Shown: positions 33,658 through 42,779 of the stretch, in pieces
Position numbering within the stretch: the stretch's first letter is position 1
Layout: every line of letters starts with the position of its first letter
DNA from: Actinoplanes solisilvae
GTDB taxonomy: Bacteria; Actinomycetota; Actinomycetes; Mycobacteriales; Micromonosporaceae
Direction of reading: 5' to 3'
DNA length: 64,000 nucleotides
NCBI RefSeq assembly: GCF_003999975.1
Contig: NZ_RJAC01000019.1
Coordinates: 1 to 64,000 of the forward strand
Notes under the pieces: model-generated
Told to the model about the DNA's origin: nothing
What the model saw: only the letters and a program-made list of their open reading frames with translations
Databases searched by the model: none
Made by a program: the position numbers and the translations under genes

Positions 33658-36153
33658 ATGCCGAGTTTGACCCGCGCCGAGGCTACCGCCCGGGCCGCCA
33701 CCGTCAATGTCCACGAGTACGAGGTAGACCTCGACCTGACCGCCGAGGGAGACACCTTCGGCTCCCGGACGGTGGTGCGTTTCGACGCGCGCGAGGGCGC
33801 CTCGACGTTCCTCGAGTTCGAGCCCGAGTCGGTCGTCAAGATGGCGCTCAACGGGTCGCCGCTGCCCGACTCGGCACTGGTCGAGGGACGGCTCCTGCTG
33901 TCCGATCTCGCCCCGACCAACGAGCTGGCTGTCGAGGCCGTCATGCGCTACTCGAACACCGGCGAGGGCATGCACAAATACCTCGACCCGGCCGACGGCT
34001 CGACCTATCTCTACCAGCACCTGTTCATCAACAACGCGGGCCGGGTCCTGCCCGCCTTCGACCAGCCCGACCTCAAGGCGTCCTTCCGGGTCAGCGTCAC
34101 CGCCCCGGCGAGCTGGCTGGTCGCGGCGAACGGGCCGCTGGTGTCCGGCAAGGACGGTCGCTGGGAGTTCGAGCCGACCAAGCCGATCTCGACCTACCTG
34201 TGCTCGCTGATCGCCGGGCCCTACCACGAGGTCACCGACTCGCACGACGGCATCCCGCTCGCGCTCTACGCGCGGGCCGCCCTGGCCGACGCGCTCGAGG
34301 CCGAGGCCGGCGAGATCTTCACGGTCACGAAGCAGTGCCTCGACCGCTACCACGAGATCTTCGACATCCGTTACCCGTTCGGGCACTACCAGCAGGCGTT
34401 CGCGCCCGAGTTCAACTTCGGCGCGATGGAATACCCGGGCCTGGTCGTCTTCCGCGACGAGCTCGTCTATCGCTCCGCGGTGACCGAGAGCGAGCGCGAG
34501 GGCCGGGCCAACGTGATCGCCCACGAGATGGCCCACATGTGGTTCGGCGACCTCGTGACCATGGCCTGGTGGGACGACCTCTGGCTCAACGAGTCGTTCG
34601 CCGAGTACATGGGCACCCGCATCACCTCCGAGGCGACCCGTTTCCCGGACGCGTGGACGACCTTCGCGATGCAGCGCAAGGCGTGGGGCCTGCGCGCCGA
34701 CCAGCGGCCGTCCACCCACCCGGTGGCGCCCGCCGAGGTCGCGGACACCGATCAGGCGCTGCTCAACTTCGACGGCATCTCGTACGCCAAGGGCGCGGCC
34801 GTCCTCAAGCAGCTCGTCGCCTGGGTGGGCGACGAGGCGTTCCGGGCCGGCGTGAACGCGCACTTCGCAGCGCACGCGTTCGGCAACGCGACGCTGGCCG
34901 ACCTGCTCGGCGCGCTGTCGGCGGCCAGTGGGCGCGACCTCACCGCCTGGGCCGACGTGTGGCTGCGCCGCGCCCAGGTCAACACGCTGCGCACCGAGGT
35001 GACACGGGACGGCGGCACCTACGGCGAGGTGGCGATCGTGCAGACCGCGCCCGACGCCTACCCGACGTTGCGCCCGCACCGGCTGGGCATCGGGCTCTAC
35101 GACCGTACGGCCGAGGGCGCGGTGGTCCGCCGCAAGCTGATCGAGGTCGAGGTGGCCGCGGCCGAACGCACCATGGTGCCCGAGCTCGCCGGCGAAGAGG
35201 TGGCCGACCTCCTGCTGCTCAACGACGGCGATCTGACGTACGCGAAGATCCGGCTCGACGACGAGTCGGCCACCGCCGTGCCGGTGCTGCTGCCGCTGAT
35301 CGGCGACTCGCTGGCCCGCGCCGTGCTGTGGGCGTCCACGCTGGACGCCGTGGTCGACGGCGAGCGGCCGGTGGCCGAGCTGGTCACGCTGGTGCTCGCC
35401 GCGCTGCCGGTCGAGACCGAGGTCGTGATCGTCGAGGACGTGCTGCGCGCCACCCGTAACCTGGTCGACCGATACTCCACCGCGGAGGCCCGTCCGGACG
35501 CCCTCGCACTGGTCGCCCAGGCCGCCGACCGCCTGCTGGCCGCCTCGGAACCGGGTGGGTCGAGCCAGCTCGCCGCCGCCCGCGGACTGATCGGCACGAC
35601 GGTCGACACGGCCCGGCTCGCCGGCTGGCTGGACGGCGAAGGGGTGCCCGACGGCCTCGCGGTCGACGCCGACCTGCGCTGGCTGATCGTCTATCGCCTG
35701 TCGGTGCTCGGTGCGGCCGGCGTCGCCGCGATCGACGCCGAGTTCGAGCGTGACCGCAGCTCCACCGGCGAGCAGTGGGCGGCCCGCTGCCGCGCCGCCC
35801 GGCCCGACGCCGAGGCCAAGGCAGCCGCGTGGGCGGCGATCATCGAGGACGGGTCGCTGTCGAACCGGCTCGTCGAGATGGCCGCGTCCGGCTTCTGGCA
35901 GGCGGAGCAGATCGAGCTGGTCCGGGAGTACGTGCCCCGCTACTTCGCCGACATGCCGCGGATGATGCGGCTGCGCAGCGGCATGGCCGCCGAGCGGGCG
36001 GCCACCACGGCCTACCCGAGCCTGGTGGTCGAGCCCGAGACCCGGCGTCTCGCCGCGGAACTGCTGGCGAGCGACGACCTCGACCCCATTCTGCGGCGGG
36101 TCGTGGAGGACGGCGACGACGATCTCCGGCGGGCGCTGGCTGCGCGTTTTTAG
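33658..36153 (+). CDS. pepN: Aminopeptidase N (M1 family)
   Basis: Zinc metalloaminopeptidase of 831 aa, the normal length for the actinobacterial type. The exopeptidase motif is GAMEYPGLVVF, the zinc ligands are HEMAHMWFGD near residue 289 and the glutamate of NESFAEYMG ~19 residues later. The C-terminal ERAP1-like helical domain is complete. It removes N-terminal residues from peptides in protein turnover. The ATG at 33658 matches the usual N-terminus MPSLTRAEA; an ATG at 33622 would add 12 residues. Its 5' region overlaps the divergent trpS leader promoter. Confidence 0.95.
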   Translation: MPSLTRAEATARAATVNVHEYEVDLDLTAEGDTFGSRTVVRFDAREGASTFLEFEPESVVKMALNGSPLPDSALVEGRLLLSDLAPTNELAVEAVMRYSNTGEGMHKYLDPADGSTYLYQHLFINNAGRVLPAFDQPDLKASFRVSVTAPASWLVAANGPLVSGKDGRWEFEPTKPISTYLCSLIAGPYHEVTDSHDGIPLALYARAALADALEAEAGEIFTVTKQCLDRYHEIFDIRYPFGHYQQAFAPEFNFGAMEYPGLVVFRDELVYRSAVTESEREGRANVIAHEMAHMWFGDLVTMAWWDDLWLNESFAEYMGTRITSEATRFPDAWTTFAMQRKAWGLRADQRPSTHPVAPAEVADTDQALLNFDGISYAKGAAVLKQLVAWVGDEAFRAGVNAHFAAHAFGNATLADLLGALSAASGRDLTAWADVWLRRAQVNTLRTEVTRDGGTYGEVAIVQTAPDAYPTLRPHRLGIGLYDRTAEGAVVRRKLIEVEVAAAERTMVPELAGEEVADLLLLNDGDLTYAKIRLDDESATAVPVLLPLIGDSLARAVLWASTLDAVVDGERPVAELVTLVLAALPVETEVVIVEDVLRATRNLVDRYSTAEARPDALALVAQAADRLLAASEPGGSSQLAAARGLIGTTVDTARLAGWLDGEGVPDGLAVDADLRWLIVYRLSVLGAAGVAAIDAEFERDRSSTGEQWAARCRAARPDAEAKAAAWAAIIEDGSLSNRLVEMAASGFWQAEQIELVREYVPRYFADMPRMMRLRSGMAAERAATTAYPSLVVEPETRRLAAELLASDDLDPILRRVVEDGDDDLRRALAARF

Positions 36154-36176
36154 CCTTTCGCCCCGTCTCCCCCCGA

Positions 36177-36182
36177 TACGGT
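36177..36182 (+). promoter_or_regulatory. -10 box of the leaderless hybrid kinase gene
   Basis: TACGGT followed by 6 nt and the GTG at 36189; no Shine-Dalgarno is present. Confidence 0.45.
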
Positions 36183-36188
36183 GAAGAC

Positions 36189-37691
36189 GTGGAGTGGTCC
36201 GAAGAGCTAGTCGCGGGACTGCTGCAGGCCGCCCCGGACGCGATCCTGGTGCTCGAGGGCACCAGGATCGTGCTGGTCAACGACCGCGCCGAGGAGCTGT
36301 ACGGCCGGGACCGCGGCGAACTGGTCGGCCTCGACATCGAGCACCTGCTGACCGAGGACTCCCGACTCATGCTGCCCGAGCGGCGGCGCCGCATCATGGA
36401 GGGCCGGCCCGGCACGATCGGGTCGGTCACCACCACGATCCGGCGCCGAGACGGTTCGGAGGTGCCGGTCGAGTCGTCGGTCGCGATCGTCGACACGACC
36501 CAGGGCCGTCTGGTCGTGGCCGTGGTGCGCGACCTCAGCGAGCGCGCCCGCGCCGAGCAGGAGAAGGCCCGGCTGCGCGACGAAGCCCAGGCACACCGCA
36601 ACCAGCGGCTGGAGAGCCTGGGCCAGCTAGCCGGCGGGATCGCGCACGACTTCAACAACATGCTCGGTGTGATCGTCAACTACGCGAGCTTCGTGGTCGA
36701 GGAGGCGGAGTCGGCCGAGCCGGACGCCGCGATGATGGCCGCCGACGCCCGCCAGGTGATCAAGGCGGGGGAGCGCGGCACCGACCTCACTCACCGGCTG
36801 CTCGCCTTCGCCCGCCGCGAGGTCGTGCGCCCCGAGGTGCTCGACATCAACCGGATGGTCGCCGGTCTCGAAGGCATGCTGCGCCGCTCGATCGGCGACA
36901 AGATCACCTTGATCGTGCGGCCCGGCCCCGACCTGCCGCCCGTGGTGTGCGACCCCGCCCAGCTCGAACAGATGCTGGTCAACCTGGCGCTGAACGCGCG
37001 CGACGCGATGCCCGGAGGCGGCAACCTCGTCATCGACACGGGCTGCCACGACGACCGGGTGCGGCTGCGGGTCAGCGACTCGGGGCGGGGCATGGCGGCC
37101 GAGGTCGTCGATCGAGCGTTCGAGCCCTTCTTCACGACCAAGGCCAGCGGCGAGGGTACGGGGCTCGGCCTGGCCACGGTCTATGGCATCGCCACCCAGG
37201 CCGGTGGTGACGTGACCATCGCGTCGGAGCCGGGGCTGGGCACGACCGTCACCGTGCTGCTGCCGGCCGGATCGCGGGAGGTGCCGGGCGTCTCGCCGGC
37301 CGAGCCGGTGCCGACCGCGGGGCACGGGGAGACGCTGCTGGTGGTCGAGGACGAGGACGCCCTGCGGGACGTGGCTGGGCGGATCCTCTCGGGGGCGGGC
37401 TATCGGGTGCTGGCGGCCGAGGGCGGGGCTGAGGCGCTCGCGCTGGCGGCCCGGCACGACGGGGAGATCGACCTGCTGCTCAGCGACGTGGTGATGCCCG
37501 GGATGCTGGGTAAGGACCTGGCCGAGCGGCTGGTGGTGGTGCGGCCCGGGACCCGGGTGCTCTTCATGTCCGGTTACGCGCAGCCTGTCCTGCATTCCCA
37601 GGGCACCCTCGACCCGGGCGTGGCACTGCTGGAGAAGCCGTTCACCGCGAATGGCCTGCTGACCGCTGTCCGCCGGCGCCTGGACGGTTGA
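36189..37691 (+). CDS. PAS-containing hybrid histidine kinase with C-terminal receiver domain
   Basis: Encodes 500 aa, soluble. PAS domain (~5-115: AAPDAILVLEGTRIVLVNDRAEELYG), short coiled coil, HisKA with the phospho-acceptor His in GGIAHDFNNMLGV near residue 155, HATPase_c with N-box NLALNARDAMP, G1 SDSGRGM and G2 GTGLGLATVYG, then a receiver domain (~385-500) whose phospho-acceptor is Asp-433 (LLLSDVVMPG) with the conserved Lys in LLEKPFT. There is no output domain or adjacent response regulator, so the receiver may act as a phosphate sink or pass phosphate to a distant partner. The leaderless GTG at 36189 was chosen. Confidence 0.93.
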   Translation: MEWSEELVAGLLQAAPDAILVLEGTRIVLVNDRAEELYGRDRGELVGLDIEHLLTEDSRLMLPERRRRIMEGRPGTIGSVTTTIRRRDGSEVPVESSVAIVDTTQGRLVVAVVRDLSERARAEQEKARLRDEAQAHRNQRLESLGQLAGGIAHDFNNMLGVIVNYASFVVEEAESAEPDAAMMAADARQVIKAGERGTDLTHRLLAFARREVVRPEVLDINRMVAGLEGMLRRSIGDKITLIVRPGPDLPPVVCDPAQLEQMLVNLALNARDAMPGGGNLVIDTGCHDDRVRLRVSDSGRGMAAEVVDRAFEPFFTTKASGEGTGLGLATVYGIATQAGGDVTIASEPGLGTTVTVLLPAGSREVPGVSPAEPVPTAGHGETLLVVEDEDALRDVAGRILSGAGYRVLAAEGGAEALALAARHDGEIDLLLSDVVMPGMLGKDLAERLVVVRPGTRVLFMSGYAQPVLHSQGTLDPGVALLEKPFTANGLLTAVRRRLDG

Positions 37692-37737
37692 TCTCCCGGC
37701 AACCGCCCCGCCCGCCACTCCTGACCGGAAAAAGATC

Positions 37738-37743
37738 TATCCT
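37738..37743 (+). promoter_or_regulatory. -10 box of leaderless nadD
   Basis: TATCCT then 6 nt then the ATG at 37750. No Shine-Dalgarno precedes the start. Confidence 0.55.
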
Positions 37744-37749
37744 GCTCTG

Positions 37750-38355
37750 ATGTCAGGACGGCGCATAGGCATCATGGGTGGGACATTCGATCCCATTCAT
37801 CACGGGCACCTGGTCGCCGCCAGTGAGGTGCAGGCCCGTTTCGACCTGGACGAGGTCGTATTCGTGCCCACGGGTCAGCCGTACGAGAAGGGTCGTGTCT
37901 CGCCCGCCGAGGACCGCTACCTGATGACGGTCATCGCCACGGCCTCGAACCCGGGTTTCCACGTCAGCCGGGCCGACATCGACCGCGACGGACCGACGTA
38001 CACGATCGACACCCTGCGGGACATGCGAGCCGTCTTCGGTGCCGACTCCTCGCTCTACTTCATCACCGGCGCGGACGCGCTCGGCCGCATCCTGAACTGG
38101 AAGGACGCGCTCGAGATGCTGTCGCTGGCGCACTTCGTGGGGGTCACCCGGCCGGGTTTCGAGCTGACCGACGAGCACCTTCCCGAAGATTCGGTCACGC
38201 TGGTCGAGGTGCCGGCCATGGCCATCTCGTCGACGGCCTGCCGCGACCGGGTCGCCGCGGGCGAGCCGGTGTGGTACCTGGTGCCCGACGGTGTCGTGCA
38301 ATACATCAACAAGCGGGGGCTCTATCGGGGCTCGGGGAATGTCACACCGGTGTGA
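37750..38355 (+). CDS. nadD: Nicotinate-nucleotide adenylyltransferase
   Basis: Encodes 201 aa. It adenylates nicotinate mononucleotide in NAD synthesis. The nucleotidyltransferase motif GIMGGTFDPIHHGHL (T/HXGH) is at residues 7-21, and the ISSTACR motif that binds ATP phosphates is near the C-terminus. First gene of the nadD-rsfS-phosphatase-lipoprotein-degV run, an order shared with mycobacteria (nadD, rsfS, gpgP). Start is supported by a leaderless -10. Confidence 0.97.
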   Translation: MSGRRIGIMGGTFDPIHHGHLVAASEVQARFDLDEVVFVPTGQPYEKGRVSPAEDRYLMTVIATASNPGFHVSRADIDRDGPTYTIDTLRDMRAVFGADSSLYFITGADALGRILNWKDALEMLSLAHFVGVTRPGFELTDEHLPEDSVTLVEVPAMAISSTACRDRVAAGEPVWYLVPDGVVQYINKRGLYRGSGNVTPV

Positions 38356-38394
38356 GAGGCTTGAAGGACCAGAAAGCCTACCGAGGGGACCCTC

Positions 38395-38784
38395 TTGCCC
38401 GTCAGCGAACGCGCTCTTGAACTGGCGATGGCGGCCGCGCAGGCCGCCGCCGACAAGAAGGCGCAGGACATCGTCGTCATCGACGTCGGCGACCAGCTCT
38501 ACATCACCGATGCCTTCGTGATCGCTTCAGCGTCCAACGAGCGTCAGGTCACCTCGATCGTCGACGCCGTGGAAGAAGCACTTCTCAACCTTCCCGAGAA
38601 GGCGAAACCCGTGCGCCGCGAGGGCGAGCGTCAGGGCCGGTGGGTGCTGCTCGACTACGTCGACATCGTGGTCCACATCCAGCACGCCGAGGAGCGCGAG
38701 TTCTACGCCCTCGACAAGCTGTGGAAAGACTGCCCGATGATCCCGTTCGTCGACCGCGACATGGTCGACGCCGAAGCTTCGTGA
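38395..38784 (+). CDS. rsfS: Ribosome silencing factor RsfS
   Basis: Encodes 129 aa. RsfS/Iojap family: DIVVIDVGDQLYITDAFVIASASNERQV and the GRWVLLDYVDIVVHIQHAEEREFYALDKLW block that contacts L14. It binds the 50S subunit and blocks subunit joining when nutrients run low. The start is TTG at 38395, fixed by GAGGGG with 7-nt spacing. Directly after nadD, as in most bacteria. Confidence 0.97.
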   Translation: MPVSERALELAMAAAQAAADKKAQDIVVIDVGDQLYITDAFVIASASNERQVTSIVDAVEEALLNLPEKAKPVRREGERQGRWVLLDYVDIVVHIQHAEEREFYALDKLWKDCPMIPFVDRDMVDAEAS

Positions 38785-38833
38785 GCGGGCTGACCACAGC
38801 TCATCGCGTCGGGGCACGAAACGGGTCGATGAC

Positions 38834-39463
38834 ATGAGCCGCCTGATCGTCTGGCGTCATGGCAACACGGACTGGAACGCCGGGCATCGCGTCCAGGGGC
38901 AGACCGACGTCGAGCTCAACGTGCTCGGCCGCCGGCAGGCCGTCGACGCCGCCGAGATCCTCATCAAGCTGAAGCCCGACGCGATCGTCGCCAGCGACCT
39001 GCAGCGCGCCGCCGACACCGCCGCGGCCCTGGCCGGGCTCAGCGGACTGTCGGTCAGCTACGACAAGCGGCTGCGCGAGCGCTATTTCGGCGCCTGGCAG
39101 GGCCACACGATGACCGAGATCGCCGAGCTCTTCCCCGGCCAGCACGAGCGCTGGACAACCGGGCAGGAGGTCGGCGGCGACGTCGAGACCCTCGACGAGC
39201 TGGGCAAACGCGTGTCCGAGGCGCTGCTCGACGCGGCCGCCCTGGCCCCGCCCGGCGGCACGGTCGTGGTCGCCACGCACGGCGCCGCCGCCCGTCAGGG
39301 CGTCGGCCACCTGCTCGGCTGGCCCATCGAGCAGCTGCGCACCCTGCGGGCCCTGCAGAACTGTCATTGGGTCGAGCTGACCCACGACAGCAAGCGTGGG
39401 TGGCAGGTCGCGGCCTACAACGTCGGGCCTTTCCCCGAGCGCCCGGTCCCGCCGCCGGTCTGA
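38834..39463 (+). CDS. Histidine phosphatase family protein (GpgP-like position)
   Basis: Encodes 209 aa. The RHG phosphatase motif VWRHGNTDWN is at residues 6-15 (nucleophilic His), and VVVATHGAAARQG holds the second His; the DLQRAADTA and ERYFGAWQG elements are typical. In Mycobacterium tuberculosis the gene in this position (after rsfS) is the glucosyl-3-phosphoglycerate phosphatase GpgP, so a role in methylglucose lipopolysaccharide or glucosylglycerate metabolism is possible, but broad-specificity phosphatase is the safer call. Confidence 0.9.
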   Translation: MSRLIVWRHGNTDWNAGHRVQGQTDVELNVLGRRQAVDAAEILIKLKPDAIVASDLQRAADTAAALAGLSGLSVSYDKRLRERYFGAWQGHTMTEIAELFPGQHERWTTGQEVGGDVETLDELGKRVSEALLDAAALAPPGGTVVVATHGAAARQGVGHLLGWPIEQLRTLRALQNCHWVELTHDSKRGWQVAAYNVGPFPERPVPPPV

Positions 39464-39505
39464 CCGTCCGGGAACCGTCGATGATCGGGTAGCGTCCAAC
39501 GCATC

Positions 39506-39916
39506 ATGGTGACTCGTGCGGTTCCTGCGCTTCTGTTCCTTCTGCTGGCTGCCGGCTGCGCCAACAACGCGACCGACAGCGGCGCCGCCCCGGCCCCCAC
39601 CCCCTCGGCCTCGGACGTCGTCGATCTCCCGCTGCCCACCGCCAAGACGAGCGGTCCCGCCGGCGAGCCGTCGTCCGGCCGTCCGGTCGCCGGAGGTCAG
39701 ACGATCACCGGCACGGTGACCGCCGGGGTCGAGCCGGGCTGCCTGCTGCTGGCCGACGCCTCCGGCTCCCATCTGCTGATCTTCGACGACCCGGCGATGC
39801 GCGCCGACGCGGCCGTCGGCAACACCGTCAAGATCAACGGCAGGTCCCAGCCGGGCATGATGACGACCTGCCAGCAGGGTGTGCCGTTCATCGTGGTGTC
39901 GGTCGAGAAGGCCTGA
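39506..39916 (+). CDS. Putative lipoprotein of unknown function
   Basis: Encodes 136 aa. Signal peptide with core PALLFLLLAAG and lipobox LAAGC (Cys-18), then a Ser/Thr/Pro linker. The folded part (about 60-136) looks like a small beta-barrel: TITGTVTAGVEPGCLLL, a segment near GNTVKINGRSQPG, and two further cysteines that may form a disulfide. It resembles the OB-like periplasmic proteins of unknown role. Lies between the phosphatase and degV. Confidence 0.82.
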   Translation: MVTRAVPALLFLLLAAGCANNATDSGAAPAPTPSASDVVDLPLPTAKTSGPAGEPSSGRPVAGGQTITGTVTAGVEPGCLLLADASGSHLLIFDDPAMRADAAVGNTVKINGRSQPGMMTTCQQGVPFIVVSVEKA

Positions 39917-39941
39917 CTCACCCGGGCACAGGGAGATCGGC

Positions 39942-39947
39942 TACCGT
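39942..39947 (+). promoter_or_regulatory. -10 box of leaderless degV gene
   Basis: TACCGT then 6 nt then the ATG at 39954. Confidence 0.5.
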
Positions 39948-39953
39948 GCCCGC

Positions 39954-40820
39954 ATGCCCGTCGCGGTCGTCACCGACTCCACCGCGTACCTGCCCGCCGA
40001 ACTCAGCGGCTCGTATGACCTGACCGTCGTGCCCCTCACGGTCGTCGTCAACGGCATCGAAGGGCTCGAAGGGCTCGAGATCCAGCCCGCCGAGGTCGCC
40101 CGTGCGCTCGGCGGGCGCCGCGTCTCGGTCAGCACGTCCCGGCCCGCCCCCTCCCAGTTCGCGGCGGCCTATCGCGAGCTGCTCGACGCCGGTGCCGACG
40201 GCATCGTCTCGGTCCACCTCTCGGCCAAGCTCTCCGGCACCTTCGAGGCCGCGTCGCTGGCCGCCGCGTCGCTGGCCGCCGAGACCGGGTCGCGGGTCGA
40301 AGTGGTCGACAGCGGCACGACCGGCATGGGGCTGGGCTTCGCCGCCCTGGCTGCCGCGGCCGCCGCGGCCAAGGGCGAAGACCTTGATTCCGTACGCCGT
40401 GCGGCCGTCGATCACGCGGCTCGCGTCAGCACGCTCTTCTACGTCGACACGCTCGAGTTCCTGCGGCGCGGCGGACGCATCGGGGCGGCGTCGGCGTTGC
40501 TCGGCACGGCGCTGTCGGTCAAGCCGATCCTGCACGTGGCCGACGGGGCGATCGTCGTGAAGGACAAGGTGCGCACGGCCGGCCGGGCCCTCGCCAAGCT
40601 CGTCGACCTGGCCGTGGAGGCCTCCGGCGACGGCGAGGTCGACATCGCCGTACACCATCTGGAGGCTCAGGACCGGGCGACCGCCCTGGCCGACGCGGTG
40701 GCGATGCGGCTCGGCGACCGGCTGCGCGACTGCTACATCACCGAGATCGGGGCTGTGGTCGCGGCTCACGTGGGGCCGGGGCTGGCCGGTGTGGTGGTGC
40801 ATCGGCGGCCCGCCACCTGA
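39954..40820 (+). CDS. DegV family fatty acid-binding protein
   Basis: Encodes 288 aa. AVVTDSTAYLPAEL at the N-terminus and the DegV signatures SVSTSRPAPSQFAAAY, SAKLSGTFEAA, VVDSGTTGMGLGFAA and LEFLRRGGRIGAA are present. In Firmicutes, DegV/FakB proteins bind a fatty acid and hand it to the FakA kinase; no FakA is in the window, so the actinobacterial role is open. It contains in-frame duplications (EGLEGLE, AASLAAASLAAE). The last 83 bp overlap the convergent DUF1444 gene. Confidence 0.93.
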   Translation: MPVAVVTDSTAYLPAELSGSYDLTVVPLTVVVNGIEGLEGLEIQPAEVARALGGRRVSVSTSRPAPSQFAAAYRELLDAGADGIVSVHLSAKLSGTFEAASLAAASLAAETGSRVEVVDSGTTGMGLGFAALAAAAAAAKGEDLDSVRRAAVDHAARVSTLFYVDTLEFLRRGGRIGAASALLGTALSVKPILHVADGAIVVKDKVRTAGRALAKLVDLAVEASGDGEVDIAVHHLEAQDRATALADAVAMRLGDRLRDCYITEIGAVVAAHVGPGLAGVVVHRRPAT

Positions 40821-41850
40821 CCGGGTCGAGACCGGCGACCGGGGTCAGCCGCGGGGCGAGCTGCGGCCAGCTCAGGGTGCGGTCGCCCACGCGCACCTCG
40901 TCGGCCGTGGGAAGCAGGGATTGCTCGTCCCACTCGGCGTAGGTGCGCCAGCCGGTGTCGTCGTCGCCGGTCAGGTGCAGCTCGGCGCCGGGCTCGGTGA
41001 GGTGGGCGGCCTGACGCGCGTACTCCTGGACGGCCAGAATGCGTTCGGCGCGACGGGCGACGTGGTGCAGCGGGTGGCCGGGGGATGGGATCCAGGGCTC
41101 CGCGCAGCCGTGGGGGTCACTCACGTACGCCATGGGTGTGATGGGTCTCGAGGACCTCGCGTAGAGCTCCTCGGCCTGGGCGAAAACGGCGCGCAGATGT
41201 GGGCTGGTGGTCGTCGTGACCAGCAGGGTGCCGCGTTCGGGGGCGAAGGCCACGGGGACACCGCCGACCTGCGGGGCGAGCTGCTCGAGCCAGTGTTCGA
41301 GGAGCAGGTGGGAGGTCCAGTACGCGTCGCCGTTGTCGACGAAGCGGATCACCTCGGTGGGGGTGCCGCGCAGGGTCGCGCCCTCCAGGTTGGCCCGGGC
41401 CGCGGCGAAGACCTCGTCACGGCGTACGCCCCAGGTGTTGAACTGGTCCTCGGCGACGTAGGTCATCGCCTCGGGGTGATCGATGACGACGTACTCGAAG
41501 AGGTAGGGCAGGGCCTGGCGGCGCAGCGGGGAGCCGGGCGTGGCGCCGCGGAGGACGGGGCGGAGCAGGGGCCGCGCCTGTTGCCACGTGGCCGGGATCG
41601 GATCTTGCAGGCCCATGATGTAGCTGTCGAGTTGGCTGCCGCGCCCGAGACCGCTGCCGCGCCCGAGTTTGCTGCCGCGCTGGAGCAGGGGGGTCAGGTC
41701 GAGAATTCTCGGTTCATCGTGGACATTTGTGGTGAAGCGGACCTGGAAGGCGCGGGCGTCGTAGCGGACGTCCGAGAAGCCCGCTTTGCGCAGGCGGCGA
41801 ACCGCCCGAGAGGCCAGCCTGGCTCTCGCCAGCCTTCTCAGCAGGCCCAT
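40738..41850 (-). CDS. DUF1444 family protein
   Basis: Encodes 370 aa resembling the DUF1444 family (B. subtilis YtpQ): an N-terminal DARAFQVRF strand, IPATWQQARPLLRPVLRG, a central AEDQFNTWGVRRDEVFAAARANL block and a C-terminal beta-rich part. The function is unknown. It contains three in-frame 18-bp units (GRGSGL type). The ATG at 41850 follows an AGGGGG element closely. It is 13 bp after the PrmC-like gene on the same strand, probably one operon. The C-terminal ~27 codons, rich in Arg and Pro, overlap degV on the other strand. Confidence 0.78.
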   Translation of the reverse strand: MGLLRRLARARLASRAVRRLRKAGFSDVRYDARAFQVRFTTNVHDEPRILDLTPLLQRGSKLGRGSGLGRGSQLDSYIMGLQDPIPATWQQARPLLRPVLRGATPGSPLRRQALPYLFEYVVIDHPEAMTYVAEDQFNTWGVRRDEVFAAARANLEGATLRGTPTEVIRFVDNGDAYWTSHLLLEHWLEQLAPQVGGVPVAFAPERGTLLVTTTTSPHLRAVFAQAEELYARSSRPITPMAYVSDPHGCAEPWIPSPGHPLHHVARRAERILAVQEYARQAAHLTEPGAELHLTGDDDTGWRTYAEWDEQSLLPTADEVRVGDRTLSWPQLAPRLTPVAGLDPVRWRAADAPPHRPAPAPREPRPQPRSR

Positions 41851-41863
41851 GCCCCCTCTTCCA

Positions 41864-42673
41864 CTAGTTTCTCCTTGCTCGGACCACTCGCGCATCGAGA
41901 TCTTCGTCGTAGATCACGTCGCCGTCCAGACCCTCGTTCCGTACGGCTTCGAGGGCGTTGCGCTCCTGGGCCTCGGTGATCTCGGACAGCAGGACGCCGG
42001 ACTCGGTCAGCCAGGTGGGAGCACCCTTGACCACGCGGCGGAAGACCTCGAGGCCGTCGGGGCCGCCGTCGAGGGCCGAACGGGGCTCATGGTCACGGGC
42101 CTCGGCGGGGAGCAGGGGGATGTGTGCCGTGGCCACGTAGGGGACGTTGGCGATCAGGACGTCGACGCTCCCCTTGATCTTCTCGGGGAGCGGGGCGAAG
42201 AGGTCGCCGGTGAAGACGTCGGTGATGCCGTTGTCGCGGGCGCACGCGGTGGCGACGGGGTCGAGGTCGGCGGCGTAGAGGTCGAGGGCGGGGACGCGGT
42301 GGCGGACGGCCAGGCCCAGGGCGCCGGAGCCGCAGCAGAGGTCGAGCAGCACCCGGGGCTTACGTTCGGCGGCCAGGGTGACCGGTTCGGCAGCCCCGGT
42401 GACCAGTTCGGCGGCCACGGTGACCAGGAGTTCGCTGCGGACCCGGGGGACGAAGACGCCAGGCCTGAGGCGCACGCGGATGCCGGCGAAATCGGCGTGG
42501 CCGACGACCTGCTCGAGGGGTTCGCCGAGGGTTCGGCGGCCGACCAAGTCGTTCAACGTCGCGTCGTCGGCCGCGGCCTCGCGCAGGATCGCGGCCTCGT
42601 CCTCGGCGAAGACGCAGCCCGCCGCTCGCAGCTTGAGGATCGCTGTGGCCAGTGCGGTGTCCGAAATCGTCAC
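41864..42673 (-). CDS. PrmC-like putative protein-(glutamine-N5) methyltransferase
   Basis: Encodes 269 aa with a SAM-dependent methyltransferase fold: LLDLCCGSGALGLAV (motif I), DLYAADLDPVA, and an N-terminal PrmC-like helical domain (TLGEPLEQVVGHADFAG). The catalytic NPPY that presents glutamine in PrmC is replaced by NVPY. This variant is a feature of the actinobacterial PrmC-related family of unknown substrate (TIGR03704), so it is not the release-factor methylase. The GTG at 42673 has TATAGG 7 nt upstream. A ~21-nt in-frame triplication lies at 42371-42425. Divergent from comEA and followed by DUF1444. Confidence 0.85.
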   Translation of the reverse strand: MTISDTALATAILKLRAAGCVFAEDEAAILREAAADDATLNDLVGRRTLGEPLEQVVGHADFAGIRVRLRPGVFVPRVRSELLVTVAAELVTGAAEPVTLAAERKPRVLLDLCCGSGALGLAVRHRVPALDLYAADLDPVATACARDNGITDVFTGDLFAPLPEKIKGSVDVLIANVPYVATAHIPLLPAEARDHEPRSALDGGPDGLEVFRRVVKGAPTWLTESGVLLSEITEAQERNALEAVRNEGLDGDVIYDEDLDARVVRARRN

Positions 42674-42766
42674 GCCTATCCCTATATCACGGTGCCGCCG
42701 GGCGGCTGAGTTATCCACAATGCACCCCTGTCCACAGGGCTTCGGCGCGGGGGGCTCCGAATTTCC

Positions 42767-42772
42767 TAACGT
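42767..42772 (+). promoter_or_regulatory. -10 box of leaderless comEA
   Basis: TAACGT, 7 nt before the GTG at 42780. The 106-bp gap to the divergent methylase gene holds both promoters. Confidence 0.45.
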
Positions 42773-42779
42773 CCGTGGC

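Noticed and set aside
36627..37718. Minus-strand frame of 363 codons over the hybrid kinase
   Set aside because: Shadow of the HATPase and receiver coding sequence.
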